Of a stretch of DNA of 64,000 nt, positions 43,121 through 51,584 are shown piece by piece. The notes beneath the pieces were generated by a model. It saw nothing but the letters and a program-made list of their open reading frames with translations, did not search any database and was not told the DNA's origin. This DNA is from Acidobacteriaceae bacterium (GTDB lineage: Bacteria; Acidobacteriota; Terriglobia; Bryobacterales; Bryobacteraceae). The stretch spans positions 1-64,000 of the forward strand of contig JAFAYI010000033.1 in NCBI GenBank assembly GCA_019240475.1, read 5' to 3'. Every line of letters begins with the position of its first letter. The stretch's first letter is position 1. The translations under genes and the position numbers were made by a program.

Positions 43121-43924
43121 ATGATCTCTTTCCCGCGTGCTCGCTTTCTCCGCTGCTGTTTCGCAGCCTTGTTGGTTCCGCTGGGCGGTTTTGCCCAACA
43201 GAAGCCCGTCTCCATGCCCGGCCTTCTTGCCTCGGGATCTCTTCCCTACCAACCGGACATTCCACAGCATCCTTCCATCACGCCTGAGCTGCGCGGTGAC
43301 ATATATATGGCGCGCAAGATGTACCGGGAGGCCATTGACGTTTACCGCGATGGACCGCCCGATTCACCGGTGATCGCCAACAAAATCGGGATCGCTTTCC
43401 ATCAGCTGTTGCTGCTCGACCAGGCGAAGAAGAGCTACGAGCACGCCATCAAATTGGATTCCCGGTATCCGGAGGCGATCAATAACCTGGGCACGATCTA
43501 CTATGCGGAAAAGAATTACCGCAAGGCGATTCGCTGTTACGATCGCGCGTTGAAGTATTCCGCGCCGAGCGCATCTATTCTTGCCAATCTCGGGGCGGCC
43601 TACTTCGGCCGGAAAGAGTATACCCGCGCGATCTCCTACTATGAGCAGGCGCTTACGCTGGACCCCGACGTATTCGAGCATCACAGCGGCTTCGGGACCA
43701 TGATGCAGGAGCGCACGGTGGAAGAACGCGCCACGTTCCATCTGTATTTGGCGAAGATGTACGCCAAGTCGGGCGCCAACGACCGGGCTCTTATCTACCT
43801 TCGCAAGGCGCTCGAAGAGGGCGTGAAGGACCGCAAGAAGATTCCCGACATGCCCGAGTTCACGTCGCTCAAGACAGATCCCGCATTTAAGCAGCTGTTA
43901 GCGGAGAATCCGAGACCTCTCTAA
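43121..43924 (+). CDS. Exported TPR-repeat protein
   Basis: The 267-residue product has a short signal peptide (LRCCFAALLVPLGGFAQQ) and about five TPR units between 60 and 240 (for example AKKSYEHAIKLDSRYPEAINNLG and KAIRCYDRALKYSAPSASILANLG). It ends in a conserved-looking helix (EFTSLKTDPAFKQLLAENPRPL), seen at the end of many acidobacterial TPR proteins. It probably scaffolds periplasmic complexes. AGGGGGG upstream and ATG 43121 fit. The next gene opens directly after its stop codon, so the two are probably translated from one mRNA. Confidence 0.87.
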   Translation: MISFPRARFLRCCFAALLVPLGGFAQQKPVSMPGLLASGSLPYQPDIPQHPSITPELRGDIYMARKMYREAIDVYRDGPPDSPVIANKIGIAFHQLLLLDQAKKSYEHAIKLDSRYPEAINNLGTIYYAEKNYRKAIRCYDRALKYSAPSASILANLGAAYFGRKEYTRAISYYEQALTLDPDVFEHHSGFGTMMQERTVEERATFHLYLAKMYAKSGANDRALIYLRKALEEGVKDRKKIPDMPEFTSLKTDPAFKQLLAENPRPL

Positions 43925-43933
43925 GGACCGGCA

Positions 43934-45553
43934 CTGCAGAGAAGATTTCGCGTCGTTGTCATTGGGCTTCTGGTTGGGGCTTGCAGTTGCTCGCGCAACC
44001 AGAGCGGTTCTATTGAGCGCGTCGCCATTGTTCCCGCAAACATATTGATTGCGGATCCTGTTTCGGAATGGATGTCGCTTGGCGCGGCGCTCGTACTGGA
44101 GCAGGACCTTGCGACGTCGCGCCATATGGAAGCGGTTCTGGTGACGAGCGATACCGGCGCCTATCAACGCGGCGCCGCGAAGATTTTGCGAACCACGATT
44201 CAGATTTATAACGAGCGAATCGAGGCGCATCTCAGCCTGACCGATCTTGCTACCCAGCGCGTGCTTTCTTCGGAGAACGTTCGGGTATCTTCATCGGGCG
44301 GAGTTCTGGGCGCGGTAAATCTCGTGGCGAAGCGCATCGATCCTCAAGCGGCTTCGTTTTCGACCAAGAGCGAGCAGGCGTGGCGGGCTTACACAGCGGC
44401 CGCGGCATCCTCGAACCTGCAAGCACGAGTTCAGATGTTGCATGCGGCGGTGAACGCGGACCCATCCTTCGGGCTCGCGTATTTGGTTCTGGCCCAGGTG
44501 CTCAGCCAAGCGGGAGATCACGATCTTGCCCCGCTTCTTTCGGCGGCGGCATCTCACGAGGCGTCATTCACTGTCTTAGACCAGGCTCGCTTCTCGGCGC
44601 TCGCGGCTCGCTTATCCGGCGCTCCGCTGGCGCAGCAGGCGAACGCGTCAAACGCGGTGTTGAAACTCGCGCCCAACGATGTCGACGCATTGGCCACGCT
44701 TGGCTCGGAGAGTTTCTTGCGGAACAATGGCGCGGAGGGCGAGCGCCTGTTAAAACGCGCGATCGATCTCAATCCCACGGACGTCAATATTCGCGCCGAA
44801 CTGGCGCAGGGACTGGTGGAGGCTCGGCGCTTCAGCGAAGCCGAGAAGACTTTTACAGGAATCGACAACCACGCGGTTTTCCTGCCGCAGCTCGCCGTCT
44901 GCATTCTGCTCGAAGGCGATCCGGGGCGGGCGAACGCCACGTATGCGAATTACCTGCAAGACCGCGCGGCCGCCAACGACCCGCTGCTGTTTCTTGCTCA
45001 AGCCAATTGGCTCGCGGTTTCGAAAACGCCCGCCGACGGCGTTCAATATCTTGCGCGCAATAATTTCTCGCAAGGCGATCTGCGCTCGCTCGCCTATAGC
45101 CAGAGTTCTATCTGGAGATTGATGAGCAAGGACACAGGGGGAGCGAAGAAGGACGCGGCGCTTGCTCCTGCACTTGCCAAGGCGCCAGTAGCGCAGTACT
45201 TTGCCACGATCGCGACGCTGATGGCATCAAGCGATGAACCCGCGGCCGAATGGCGGGAGCAGGTGAACGCGTCAGCGCTGAATGCATCCTCCAAGCGCGT
45301 GGTGCTCGCCTATGGACTTTTCGTGAATGGCCGATATCCGGAGGCTGCGGCCGAATGGCAGGCGCTGGCGCGGCAATCGGGCGATGCGGATTTGCGCGCG
45401 CGGGCGATGCTGGCCGCGTCTTTGGATCGAGCGGGAAGATCTGGGGACGCGCAAAAGATCGCGGTGCAGCCGTTCCTTCCGAATCTGACTGGCGCGGACC
45501 AGTTCGCGGTGCTTCCTTTTGAGGAGATGCGGCGGCTGTTGAAGCAGCATTAG
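43934..45553 (+). CDS. TPR-containing lipoprotein, apparently starting at CTG
   Basis: The reading frame is open from the previous gene's stop region (in-frame TAA 43922-43924). The first usual start, TTG 44045, would fall inside a conserved-looking segment. Starting at CTG 43934 gives LQRRFRVVVIGLLVGAC, a textbook lipoprotein signal with lipobox VGAC, and AGGA lies 6 bases ahead. The mature part has an N-terminal domain (ERVAIVPANILIADPVSEWM), then TPR-like helices to the end. It would be a lipid-anchored scaffold, about 539 residues long with this start. A sequencing error or another rare start is also possible. Confidence 0.75.
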   Translation: MQRRFRVVVIGLLVGACSCSRNQSGSIERVAIVPANILIADPVSEWMSLGAALVLEQDLATSRHMEAVLVTSDTGAYQRGAAKILRTTIQIYNERIEAHLSLTDLATQRVLSSENVRVSSSGGVLGAVNLVAKRIDPQAASFSTKSEQAWRAYTAAAASSNLQARVQMLHAAVNADPSFGLAYLVLAQVLSQAGDHDLAPLLSAAASHEASFTVLDQARFSALAARLSGAPLAQQANASNAVLKLAPNDVDALATLGSESFLRNNGAEGERLLKRAIDLNPTDVNIRAELAQGLVEARRFSEAEKTFTGIDNHAVFLPQLAVCILLEGDPGRANATYANYLQDRAAANDPLLFLAQANWLAVSKTPADGVQYLARNNFSQGDLRSLAYSQSSIWRLMSKDTGGAKKDAALAPALAKAPVAQYFATIATLMASSDEPAAEWREQVNASALNASSKRVVLAYGLFVNGRYPEAAAEWQALARQSGDADLRARAMLAASLDRAGRSGDAQKIAVQPFLPNLTGADQFAVLPFEEMRRLLKQH

Positions 45554-45586
45554 GCCGCGCACAACGGCCACCAAGCGGCCTGCGGG

Positions 45587-46066
45587 CTAGAGATGCAATG
45601 AACCTTTCGTGTCGGGAGGAACGATGCGGTGCTCTTTCTTATCCCAGGGCTTGGGCTGGCGTCCCGCATCGCGTTTAAACACGCGATCATACAAATGTTT
45701 CGGGCTGGTGGTGCCGAGCGAGGTGTTGTAGAGGTCCACCATGCCAAGCGCGGCCCTGATGTCTTCCTCGAATTCGTGGAGAGCCTTTAGCTGCGCGGCG
45801 GTTGCGGGCATACGCCGCCCGGACGGAGTCTCAAGGAACATTTGATATCCGCCGTTCAAGAGCGCCGCGATATCGGAGCCCACGAGGATGCCGGCTCTTT
45901 CGAATTGCGGCTGGTTGCGGCCTTCGTCTCCGACTAAGGCGCCCACCCCGTTTTTTGAGATTTTCACGCGGCCGTCAGACATCGTCTCGGTCGCAAAGGC
46001 GGCGCTCCTGAGCCGCTCGACGCGTTCGTTAAAGCTCAGAACCTTTGGCCGTTGACGCGAGAACAT
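45587..46066 (-). CDS. Conserved hypothetical protein
   Basis: I do not recognise this 159-residue protein. It has no signal peptide or membrane segment, is rich in basic residues at both ends and begins MFSRQRPKVLSFNERVERL, with a central GRVKISKNGVGALVGDEG segment that looks like a beta-hairpin followed by two helices. Coding quality is good and the frame is unbroken. It is divergent from the isomerase gene, and if that gene used TTG 46052 the two would overlap by 15 bases; with GTG 46085 they do not. Confidence 0.7.
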   Translation of the reverse strand: MFSRQRPKVLSFNERVERLRSAAFATETMSDGRVKISKNGVGALVGDEGRNQPQFERAGILVGSDIAALLNGGYQMFLETPSGRRMPATAAQLKALHEFEEDIRAALGMVDLYNTSLGTTSPKHLYDRVFKRDAGRQPKPWDKKEHRIVPPDTKGSLHL

Positions 46067-46084
46067 AGATTAAGTATAGAAGCC

Positions 46085-46945
46085 GTGCAGCCCAAGATAC
46101 CGATAGCAGCCATCACCGACGAGTTCTCGCCCGCGCTTACCGAAGCCATTCCGGCCATGAAGGAGATCGGGATGACGGCCGCGGAGCTGCGGACCATCGA
46201 CGGCCGGAACGTTGTCGACTTGGATCGAGAGGCGCTCGACCGGATCAAGGAAGCGCTGGAAGACGCGGAGTTACGCGTGGTATCCATTGCGTCGCCTTTG
46301 CTCAAGTGCGTGCTGCCGAACGGACCAAAGCTCGACAGGCGTTTCCAACACGACGCATTTGCTTCCAAGCACGCCTATGAAGATCAGCCGCGGTTAACGG
46401 AGCGCGCGTTCACGTTGGCCAAATTCTTCGGCGCGGACATCGTGCGAGTGTTCTCGTACTGGCGCGCCGAGGAGCCGAAAGCGTGCGAGGAAGCAATCGT
46501 GAAGGCCCTAAGCGGTCTCGCCGCGGCGGCGGCAAAAGAGAACTTGACCGTTGCGCTTGAGAACGAGCACGCCTGCAACATCGCGACGGCGGAAGAGACT
46601 GCGCGCATTCTGGCCCTGCTTCCGCATTCCAACATGCAGATGGTTTGGGACCCCGCTAATGCGTTCGTCGCGGGTGAAGATCCATTTCCGAGAGGGTACT
46701 CGCTGCTGCCCAAGCACCGAATCGCACATGTTCATGCGAAGGATTGCCACTTGGAAAACGGGCAGCCTGTCTGGGGGCCGTTGGGGACGCGGCATGTGCG
46801 ATGGAAAGGCCAGATTGCCGCGCTGCTCGCCGATGGATATTCGGGATTCATTAGTCTCGAGACGCATTGGGCCGGGCCGAATGGCGACAAGCTGGAAGCA
46901 AGCCGCATCTGCGGGTGGAACCTGCGAGGGCTTGCCTCGGGCTAA
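46085..46945 (+). CDS. Xylose-isomerase-like TIM-barrel sugar isomerase/epimerase
   Basis: The 286-residue product belongs to the AP endonuclease 2/IolE-type TIM-barrel superfamily: start of the barrel IAAITDEFSPALTEAI, then the metal-ligand strands VALENEHACNIA (Glu), MVWDPANAF (Asp), IAHVHAKDC (His) and ISLETHWAG (Glu). It should isomerise or epimerise a sugar or sugar acid using a divalent metal. GTG 46085 is preferred over TTG 46052 because it avoids overlap with the divergent gene and begins at the conserved core. It ends with a four-base overlap with the convergent hldD. The substrate is unknown. Confidence 0.86.
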   Translation: MQPKIPIAAITDEFSPALTEAIPAMKEIGMTAAELRTIDGRNVVDLDREALDRIKEALEDAELRVVSIASPLLKCVLPNGPKLDRRFQHDAFASKHAYEDQPRLTERAFTLAKFFGADIVRVFSYWRAEEPKACEEAIVKALSGLAAAAAKENLTVALENEHACNIATAEETARILALLPHSNMQMVWDPANAFVAGEDPFPRGYSLLPKHRIAHVHAKDCHLENGQPVWGPLGTRHVRWKGQIAALLADGYSGFISLETHWAGPNGDKLEASRICGWNLRGLASG

Positions 46946-47952
46946 CTGTGCGCGGGCTCGTCGCCCAAATGCCGCCCCGGCTGCAGATAGTTGCGGACGC
47001 AATCGGAAACCGCATCTTCGAGCGGGGTGATGGACCAATCGAAGCCGGCCGCGCGCAGCTTATCGATGCAGGCGCAGGTGAAGTATTGATACTTGCCGCG
47101 TAATCGCTCCGGCATCTCGACGAATTCGATTTTGGGCTCGCGGTCGAGCGCCCGAAATACAGCGCCGACCAGCTCCACCCAGGTATGCGGCGCGCCCGAC
47201 CCGATGTTGAAGAGTCCTTTGCCATTCACGTTTTCGGCGAGGAAAAGCGTTGCCGCGACCGCGTCTTTCACGTATAGAAAATCGCGGCGCTGTCCGCCGT
47301 CCGGAAACTCCGGACGATGACTCTTGAACAGGCGAACCGTTCCGGTTTCCAGAATTTGCTGGAAGGCTTTGTGCACCATGCTGCGCATCTCGCCCTTGTG
47401 ATTTTCATTCGGGCCGAAAACATTAAAATACTTCAGGCCGGTGACGCGAGGCAGTAGCCCGGCACGATGAGCGTAGCAATCGAACAGATGCTTGGAATAG
47501 CCGTACATGTTCAGCGGCCGCAAGGTTTCGAGCGCGATGGACTCGGGCAGACTGGCCTCGATGGCGCCATAGGTGGCGGCGGAGGAAGCATAAGTGAATC
47601 GCCGGCTCCCCGCGAGCGCGAAGTGGGCAAGCGCTTTTGTATATTCGAAGTTGTTGCGGACCAGGTGCGCCGCGTCGGTTTCGGTGGTAGAAGTGGTCGC
47701 GCCCAAGTGAAAGACGGCGCCGATGTCGCCCAGGGCGAGCGGCGATTCGAGGATTCGCGCGAGCAGATCGCCGGCCTCGATGTAATCGGCGAACTGAAGC
47801 GGCGAGAGGTTCTTCCATTTCTCGCCGGTTCCCAGCAGATCCGCGATGAGAATATTCGTCAAACCGCGCCGATTCAATTCCCAAACGAGCCCGCTGCCGA
47901 TGAGTCCGGCGCCTCCGGTGACGAGAATCCGGCCCTTTGAAAGATCTGTCAT
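46942..47952 (-). CDS. hldD: ADP-L-glycero-D-manno-heptose 6-epimerase
   Basis: The 336-residue short-chain dehydrogenase-type epimerase makes the heptose precursor of lipopolysaccharide inner core. Signs are the NADP-binding loop LVTGGAGLIGSGLVWELN, the catalytic YGYSKHLFD (Tyr/Lys pair) and the family-specific LKYFNVFGPNENHKGEMRSM and PDGGQRRDFLYVKD segments. It starts within a four-base overlap (ATGA) of the Nramp gene and is the end of a minus-strand run. Other heptose genes (hldE, gmhA) are not in the window. Confidence 0.92.
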   Translation of the reverse strand: MTDLSKGRILVTGGAGLIGSGLVWELNRRGLTNILIADLLGTGEKWKNLSPLQFADYIEAGDLLARILESPLALGDIGAVFHLGATTSTTETDAAHLVRNNFEYTKALAHFALAGSRRFTYASSAATYGAIEASLPESIALETLRPLNMYGYSKHLFDCYAHRAGLLPRVTGLKYFNVFGPNENHKGEMRSMVHKAFQQILETGTVRLFKSHRPEFPDGGQRRDFLYVKDAVAATLFLAENVNGKGLFNIGSGAPHTWVELVGAVFRALDREPKIEFVEMPERLRGKYQYFTCACIDKLRAAGFDWSITPLEDAVSDCVRNYLQPGRHLGDEPAHS

Positions 47953-49850
47953 TCGCCCTGCCGGACGATGAGCAGCGGTACTTTGACGCGATGCCGCAGG
48001 GAGTTGATGGTTGTGCCGAAGATGAGATCCTTGAGGCCGCTGTGCCCATGCGAGGCCATGACGACCAGGTCGGGCCGCAGCTCGCGAACGGCTTCGGCGA
48101 TTTCGGAGGCGGGGCTCTTGCCATGACGTACGACCGCTTCAACGGAGACTTTCTGTTCGCGAAGAGACGCCGCGAGGTTATGCAGGTAGTCCTGGCCCTC
48201 AGCGATTTCAGCGGTAGAAGAAAGGGACCCGAATAACTGGCTGGGAATGCCTTCTTCGACGTGCAACAGCACGAGTTTCGATCCGTGCAGGCGAGCAAGC
48301 GCAAGAGCATTTCCGAGGGCTTCCTGATCGGATTCGCTGTGATCGAGCGGAACAAGGATGCTCGCATAAGCGCGCGTGGGGAAAACGGGAGCGGATTCAT
48401 TCGGAATCTGCAGCGCGACGCGCGCAGAGCGAAGGTGCGATTTTCGCAGCCACGGCCAAAAACCGGTTATGACCAGCAACGCCACGAATCCCAGGCTGCC
48501 CGCGACGCAGCCTGCCACGACGAATGGTCGATAGGTCCCGGCATGCGCCAGCCAACCGGCAGCTTCGTCCCAGATGAGCCATGCGTTGAGGGCGAGAATG
48601 AAGGCCGCCGAGAGCCAAGCGGCGCATCTCAGCCAGAGTCCGTTGGCAAACTCGCCCATGCGGTTCCGGTCGCTTGTGAACTGAACCAAAGGAATCACGG
48701 CGAATGGCAACTGGAAGTTGATGACGACCTGGCTCAGAATGATCAACTGATAGGTTCCGGCGTCGCCCGCGAAATAGATGGTGAAGGCGGCGGGGGTGAT
48801 AGCGAGGCAGCGCGTGACTGCGCGGCGCAGCCAAGGCTGCATGCGGAAGCGCAGAAATCCTTCCATGACGATCTGGCCGGCCATGGTCCCGGTCAGAGTG
48901 GAGGATTGGCCAGAACAGAGCAGCGCCAGCCCGAACAGAACGCTGGCGGCGGTGGTGCCGAGCAGGGGCGCAAGAAGCTGATGCGCCTGCTGAATCTCTG
49001 TAACCACAATGTGGCGGCTGAAGAAGACCGCGGCCGACATGATGAGAATGGCGGCATTGACGAACAAAGCGCCGTTGAGCGCGACCGCGGAATCCAGGAA
49101 GTTATACCAGCAGGCGCTGCGTTTTTCGTTGCGAGTATCCCCGATTTGCCGGGTCTGCACGAGCGCCGAGTGCAGATAGAGATTGTGCGGCATCACGGTA
49201 GCGCCGAAGATCGCGACCGCAATGTAGATGCTGCTGGAATTGAGGCGGGGAACCAGCCCGGTGATGACCTCCGGCAGATCCGGCCGCGATAGAAAAATCT
49301 CGAACGCGAAGCACCCCGCGATGGTTGCGATAAGCGCGAGAACAAACGCTTCTATCACGCGGATGCCCATGCGGGTGAACCAGAGGACCAGCAGGGTATC
49401 GGCGGCTGTCACCAGCACGCCCGCGAGCATAGGCAGATGAAACAGAAGATTCAATCCAATAGCCGCTCCCAGGACTTCCGCCAGATCGCAGGCGACAATG
49501 GCGAGCTCGCATAAAATCCAAAGCGCGTAAGAAACGGCGCGCGGGTATTCATCGCGGCAGGCTTGCGCCAGATCGCGCCGCGTCACAATGCCGAGGCGGG
49601 AACTCAGCGTCTGCAACAGCAACGCCATCAGGTTCGAGACCACCAGAACCCAGATGAGGCGGTATCCGAATCTCGCCCCGCCTTCGAGGTCGGTGGCCCA
49701 GTTGCCGGGGTCCATGTAGCCGACGCTGACCAAATATGCGGGACCGGCAAATGCGATCAGGCGGCGCCAGAAATTGGCGTGCGAAGTGGCGACGCTCCGA
49801 TTAACCTCGGGCAGGGAATAGCCGGAATCGATAGGCGGGTCGCGCAACAT
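47949..49850 (-). CDS. mntH: Nramp-family Mn/Fe transporter fused to a UspA domain
   Basis: The 633-residue fusion has an Nramp domain (about 30-470, eleven or so helices) with the metal-binding motifs DPGN (47-50) and MPHNLYLHS, and a C-terminal universal-stress-protein domain (about 495-633): ASILVPLDHSESDQEAL, then the ATP-binding G-x2-G-x9-G pattern in GHSGLKDLIFGTTINSL. The transporter imports Mn2+ or Fe2+ with protons, and the cytoplasmic Usp domain may sense ATP or stress and gate it. It follows a methyltransferase and iscX on the same strand. Metal preference cannot be read with certainty. Confidence 0.92.
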   Translation of the reverse strand: MLRDPPIDSGYSLPEVNRSVATSHANFWRRLIAFAGPAYLVSVGYMDPGNWATDLEGGARFGYRLIWVLVVSNLMALLLQTLSSRLGIVTRRDLAQACRDEYPRAVSYALWILCELAIVACDLAEVLGAAIGLNLLFHLPMLAGVLVTAADTLLVLWFTRMGIRVIEAFVLALIATIAGCFAFEIFLSRPDLPEVITGLVPRLNSSSIYIAVAIFGATVMPHNLYLHSALVQTRQIGDTRNEKRSACWYNFLDSAVALNGALFVNAAILIMSAAVFFSRHIVVTEIQQAHQLLAPLLGTTAASVLFGLALLCSGQSSTLTGTMAGQIVMEGFLRFRMQPWLRRAVTRCLAITPAAFTIYFAGDAGTYQLIILSQVVINFQLPFAVIPLVQFTSDRNRMGEFANGLWLRCAAWLSAAFILALNAWLIWDEAAGWLAHAGTYRPFVVAGCVAGSLGFVALLVITGFWPWLRKSHLRSARVALQIPNESAPVFPTRAYASILVPLDHSESDQEALGNALALARLHGSKLVLLHVEEGIPSQLFGSLSSTAEIAEGQDYLHNLAASLREQKVSVEAVVRHGKSPASEIAEAVRELRPDLVVMASHGHSGLKDLIFGTTINSLRHRVKVPLLIVRQGE

Positions 49851-49882
49851 GCCTTTCTCCAGTATGGCGTGGCGGATGGCGC

Positions 49883-50728
49883 CTAATTCTTCGAAGCGAC
49901 GAGCGCGAAGGCCGGCCCGTCCGGGTGGTCAGGGGCTTCGAAGCTGGTTCGAATGCGATCGAACCCGAAGCGTTTCAGGCATTCGATGACGTCGTCACGC
50001 GTCATCCAATGAGCATGAGGGCGCGTGCCGCCGCAGAACCGCCGGGATGCGAAGCTGCCCCAATATTCGTAGCGATGGAGCGTGTGCCGAAATCCCGCGT
50101 AAGCGGCCTCTGTTTGCGCCGTGAACATCGAAGCAAGCTTCTTATTCGAGGAGACCACTTTCTCGTCGTAGTAATGCGTCCACAGGTAAAGACGGTCCGT
50201 GACCGTGCTGAGTAAGGCGATCAATTGAGCGGGATGCACCATGTGGTAGAGCACGCCCGAGGCGATGGCTGCATCGAAGCGGGGCGGGGAATCGCGTAGA
50301 TACTCCAGAAAATCGCCGAAGAGGAAACGGGTGCGCTGCAGGCCAACGGTTTCTTTGACGATGAGGCATTTGAGATAGGCCTCGGGATTGGCTTCGATGG
50401 AGACAATCGATTGCGCGCCGGCGCGCTCCAACATGTAGCTATGGGCCCCCTCGAGCGGGCCGAGTTCCAGAACGCTGCGGTCCCGCATGTCGCCGAGCTT
50501 AGAGAGCGCCCAGGCGAGTCGAGGGTCTTCAAACAGGGCCAGCGCGCCGGCTCGTAAGTTAGTATGCGGCGGAGGCAGTTGCGACCACCACTTGCCTTCG
50601 AAGATATCGAGCGCATTCTGGGGAGACGGCGCCGAACGCACGAATTCGGTGGATAAGTTGGTCGAACGCCGCCGCGCGAGGAACGGTCGGCTTAGGCGGC
50701 GAAGGACGCTACGGAGGAACGGAGGCAA
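49883..50728 (-). CDS. Class I SAM-dependent methyltransferase
   Basis: The 281-residue protein has a Rossmann methyltransferase core: motif I VLELGPLEGAHSYMLERAGA (a Pro-Leu variant of GxGxG), motif II acidic end SIEANPEAYLK, and FDAAIASGVLYHM as motif IV. An N-terminal segment NALDIFEGKWWSQLPPP and the C-terminal MTRDDVIECLKRFGFDRI are typical of methyltransferases acting on small molecules or cell-surface sugars. The substrate is unknown. It starts 5 bases after iscX and is followed by the Nramp-Usp gene after 32 bases. Confidence 0.86.
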   Translation of the reverse strand: MPPFLRSVLRRLSRPFLARRRSTNLSTEFVRSAPSPQNALDIFEGKWWSQLPPPHTNLRAGALALFEDPRLAWALSKLGDMRDRSVLELGPLEGAHSYMLERAGAQSIVSIEANPEAYLKCLIVKETVGLQRTRFLFGDFLEYLRDSPPRFDAAIASGVLYHMVHPAQLIALLSTVTDRLYLWTHYYDEKVVSSNKKLASMFTAQTEAAYAGFRHTLHRYEYWGSFASRRFCGGTRPHAHWMTRDDVIECLKRFGFDRIRTSFEAPDHPDGPAFALVASKN

Positions 50729-50733
50729 TTGGG

Positions 50734-50946
50734 TTACTGATTGTCCTGGTATTCCTCAAGCCATGCCATTTGGATGGCTTCGAGCTTCCCCTCGGTGGAC
50801 GCCATGGGATCGTCTTTGAAATCCGGGAGTTCGGTGATCCACTTGTGTAGGTCCGTGAATCGGATGTGAGTAGGGTCCACGCCTGGGTGAGCCTCGTACA
50901 GGCTGAGTGCGATATCCTCCGTGTGGTTCCAGGTGAGTCCAGGCAT
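50734..50946 (-). CDS. iscX: IscX-type iron-binding adaptor of ISC assembly
   Basis: The 70-residue acidic protein clearly matches IscX: LTWNHTEDIALSLYEAHPG, RFTDLHKWITELPDF, DDPMASTEGKLEAIQMAWL. IscX binds IscS and iron and tunes the rate of cluster assembly. ATG 50946 starts it directly ahead of the conserved domain. Longer in-frame starts up to 51234 would run through the vapBC pair and are not credible. In other genomes iscX follows hscA-fdx; here vapBC lies between it and hscA. It is followed after 5 bases by a methyltransferase, and its promoter must lie in or near the 60 bases shared with vapB. Confidence 0.93.
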   Translation of the reverse strand: MPGLTWNHTEDIALSLYEAHPGVDPTHIRFTDLHKWITELPDFKDDPMASTEGKLEAIQMAWLEEYQDNQ

Positions 50947-50978
50947 GAATTCATTGTAGAGTTGCCGAAGTTTGGGGC

Positions 50979-51008
50979 TTGACGGGATATGTAGGATTGA
51001 TGCATAAT
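50979..51008 (+). promoter_or_regulatory. Promoter of vapBC, predicting a leaderless mRNA
   Basis: TTGACG at 50979-50984 and CATAAT at 51003-51008 match the sigma-70 consensus at five of six positions each with an 18-base spacer. The predicted transcription start at about 51015-51016 falls on the in-frame ATG 51016, so vapB may be translated from a leaderless mRNA. Confidence 0.65.
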
Positions 51009-51015
51009 GATGCAT
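51000..51015. promoter_or_regulatory. Palindromic candidate VapB operator
   Basis: Two ATGCAT hexamers four bases apart form a 16-base site that covers the -10 region and transcription start of vapBC. VapB-type antitoxins commonly repress their own promoter by binding such repeats. Because iscX diverges from the same 60-base gap, the site may influence iscX too. Confidence 0.5.
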
Positions 51016-51216
51016 ATGAGAACGACGTTGATTTTGGATGAGGAGTTGGTGGAACGGGCGCGCGAGTTCAGCGGAATACAGGAGAAAACGGCGTTGGTTC
51101 ATGCGGGCCTGCACGCTCTGATCGCGCGGGAGGCGGCGAAGCGGTTGGCGGCTTTGGGCGGCTCGGAGCCGGATTTGCGGCCTATTCCACGGCGGCGGGC
51201 AGCCGGCGCGAAGTAA
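51016..51216 (+). CDS. vapB: VapB-type antitoxin
   Basis: This 66-residue protein begins MRTTLILDEELVERAREFSG, the ribbon-helix-helix DNA-binding end of VapB antitoxins of the type that follow MRTTL(I/V)LD. A helix with IQEKTALVHAGLHALI and a basic Arg-rich tail (IPRRRAAGAK) that would wrap the toxin complete it. Three Met codons are possible (51007, 51010, 51016); I prefer 51016 because the promoter predicts transcription starting there and it gives the family N-terminus. Its stop codon overlaps the vapC start region (51216), the usual coupling. It neutralises VapC and represses the pair. Confidence 0.88.
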   Translation: MRTTLILDEELVERAREFSGIQEKTALVHAGLHALIAREAAKRLAALGGSEPDLRPIPRRRAAGAK

Positions 51217-51584
51217 TGTTTCTGGTCGATACATCGGTTTGGATCGACCATTTTCGCTCTTCGAATGCGAGCCTGAGGGATCTCCTTAACGAAGGAATCG
51301 TGCTCATGCATCCTTTCGTGATGGGCGAACTGGCATGTGGCAGTTTGAAGAATCGCAAAGCGGTGCTCGCGAATCTTCAGGAATTGCCTCTTGCGATATC
51401 GGCCGAACACCAGGAGGTAATGCGGCTGATGGAGCAGCGCTCGCTTTGGAGCAAGGGAATAGGGTGGATCGACGCGCACCTGATCGCCTCCGCGCTGCTT
51501 TCCGGCTGCCGCCTTTATACGCTCGACGGCAAGATGCGCGAAGCCGCCGCATCCGCGCGGGTCCAGGCGCGGGGAGCTTCTTAG
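51216..51584 (+). CDS. vapC: VapC-type PIN-domain toxin RNase
   Basis: The 122-residue product is a PIN-domain RNase. The first acidic residue lies in FLVDTSVWIDHFR, a Glu in FVMGELACGSL, and the last acidic pair in WIDAHLIASALLSG and LYTLDGKMREAA, so the four-acid metal site seems complete. VapC toxins cut tRNA or rRNA and stop translation when VapB is degraded. The stop codon (51582-51584) directly abuts the hscA stop codon (51585) on the other strand, with no spacer. The pair is embedded between hscA and iscX. Confidence 0.9.
   Translation: MFLVDTSVWIDHFRSSNASLRDLLNEGIVLMHPFVMGELACGSLKNRKAVLANLQELPLAISAEHQEVMRLMEQRSLWSKGIGWIDAHLIASALLSGCRLYTLDGKMREAAASARVQARGAS

Noticed and set aside
49851..49882. 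Mn or metal riboswitch ahead of mntH
   Set aside because: Only 32 bases separate it from the upstream methyltransferase, with no conserved riboswitch element.
50947..51234. Long N-terminal extension of iscX
   Set aside because: It would overlap the vapBC genes and their promoter; the IscX domain starts at ATG 50946.
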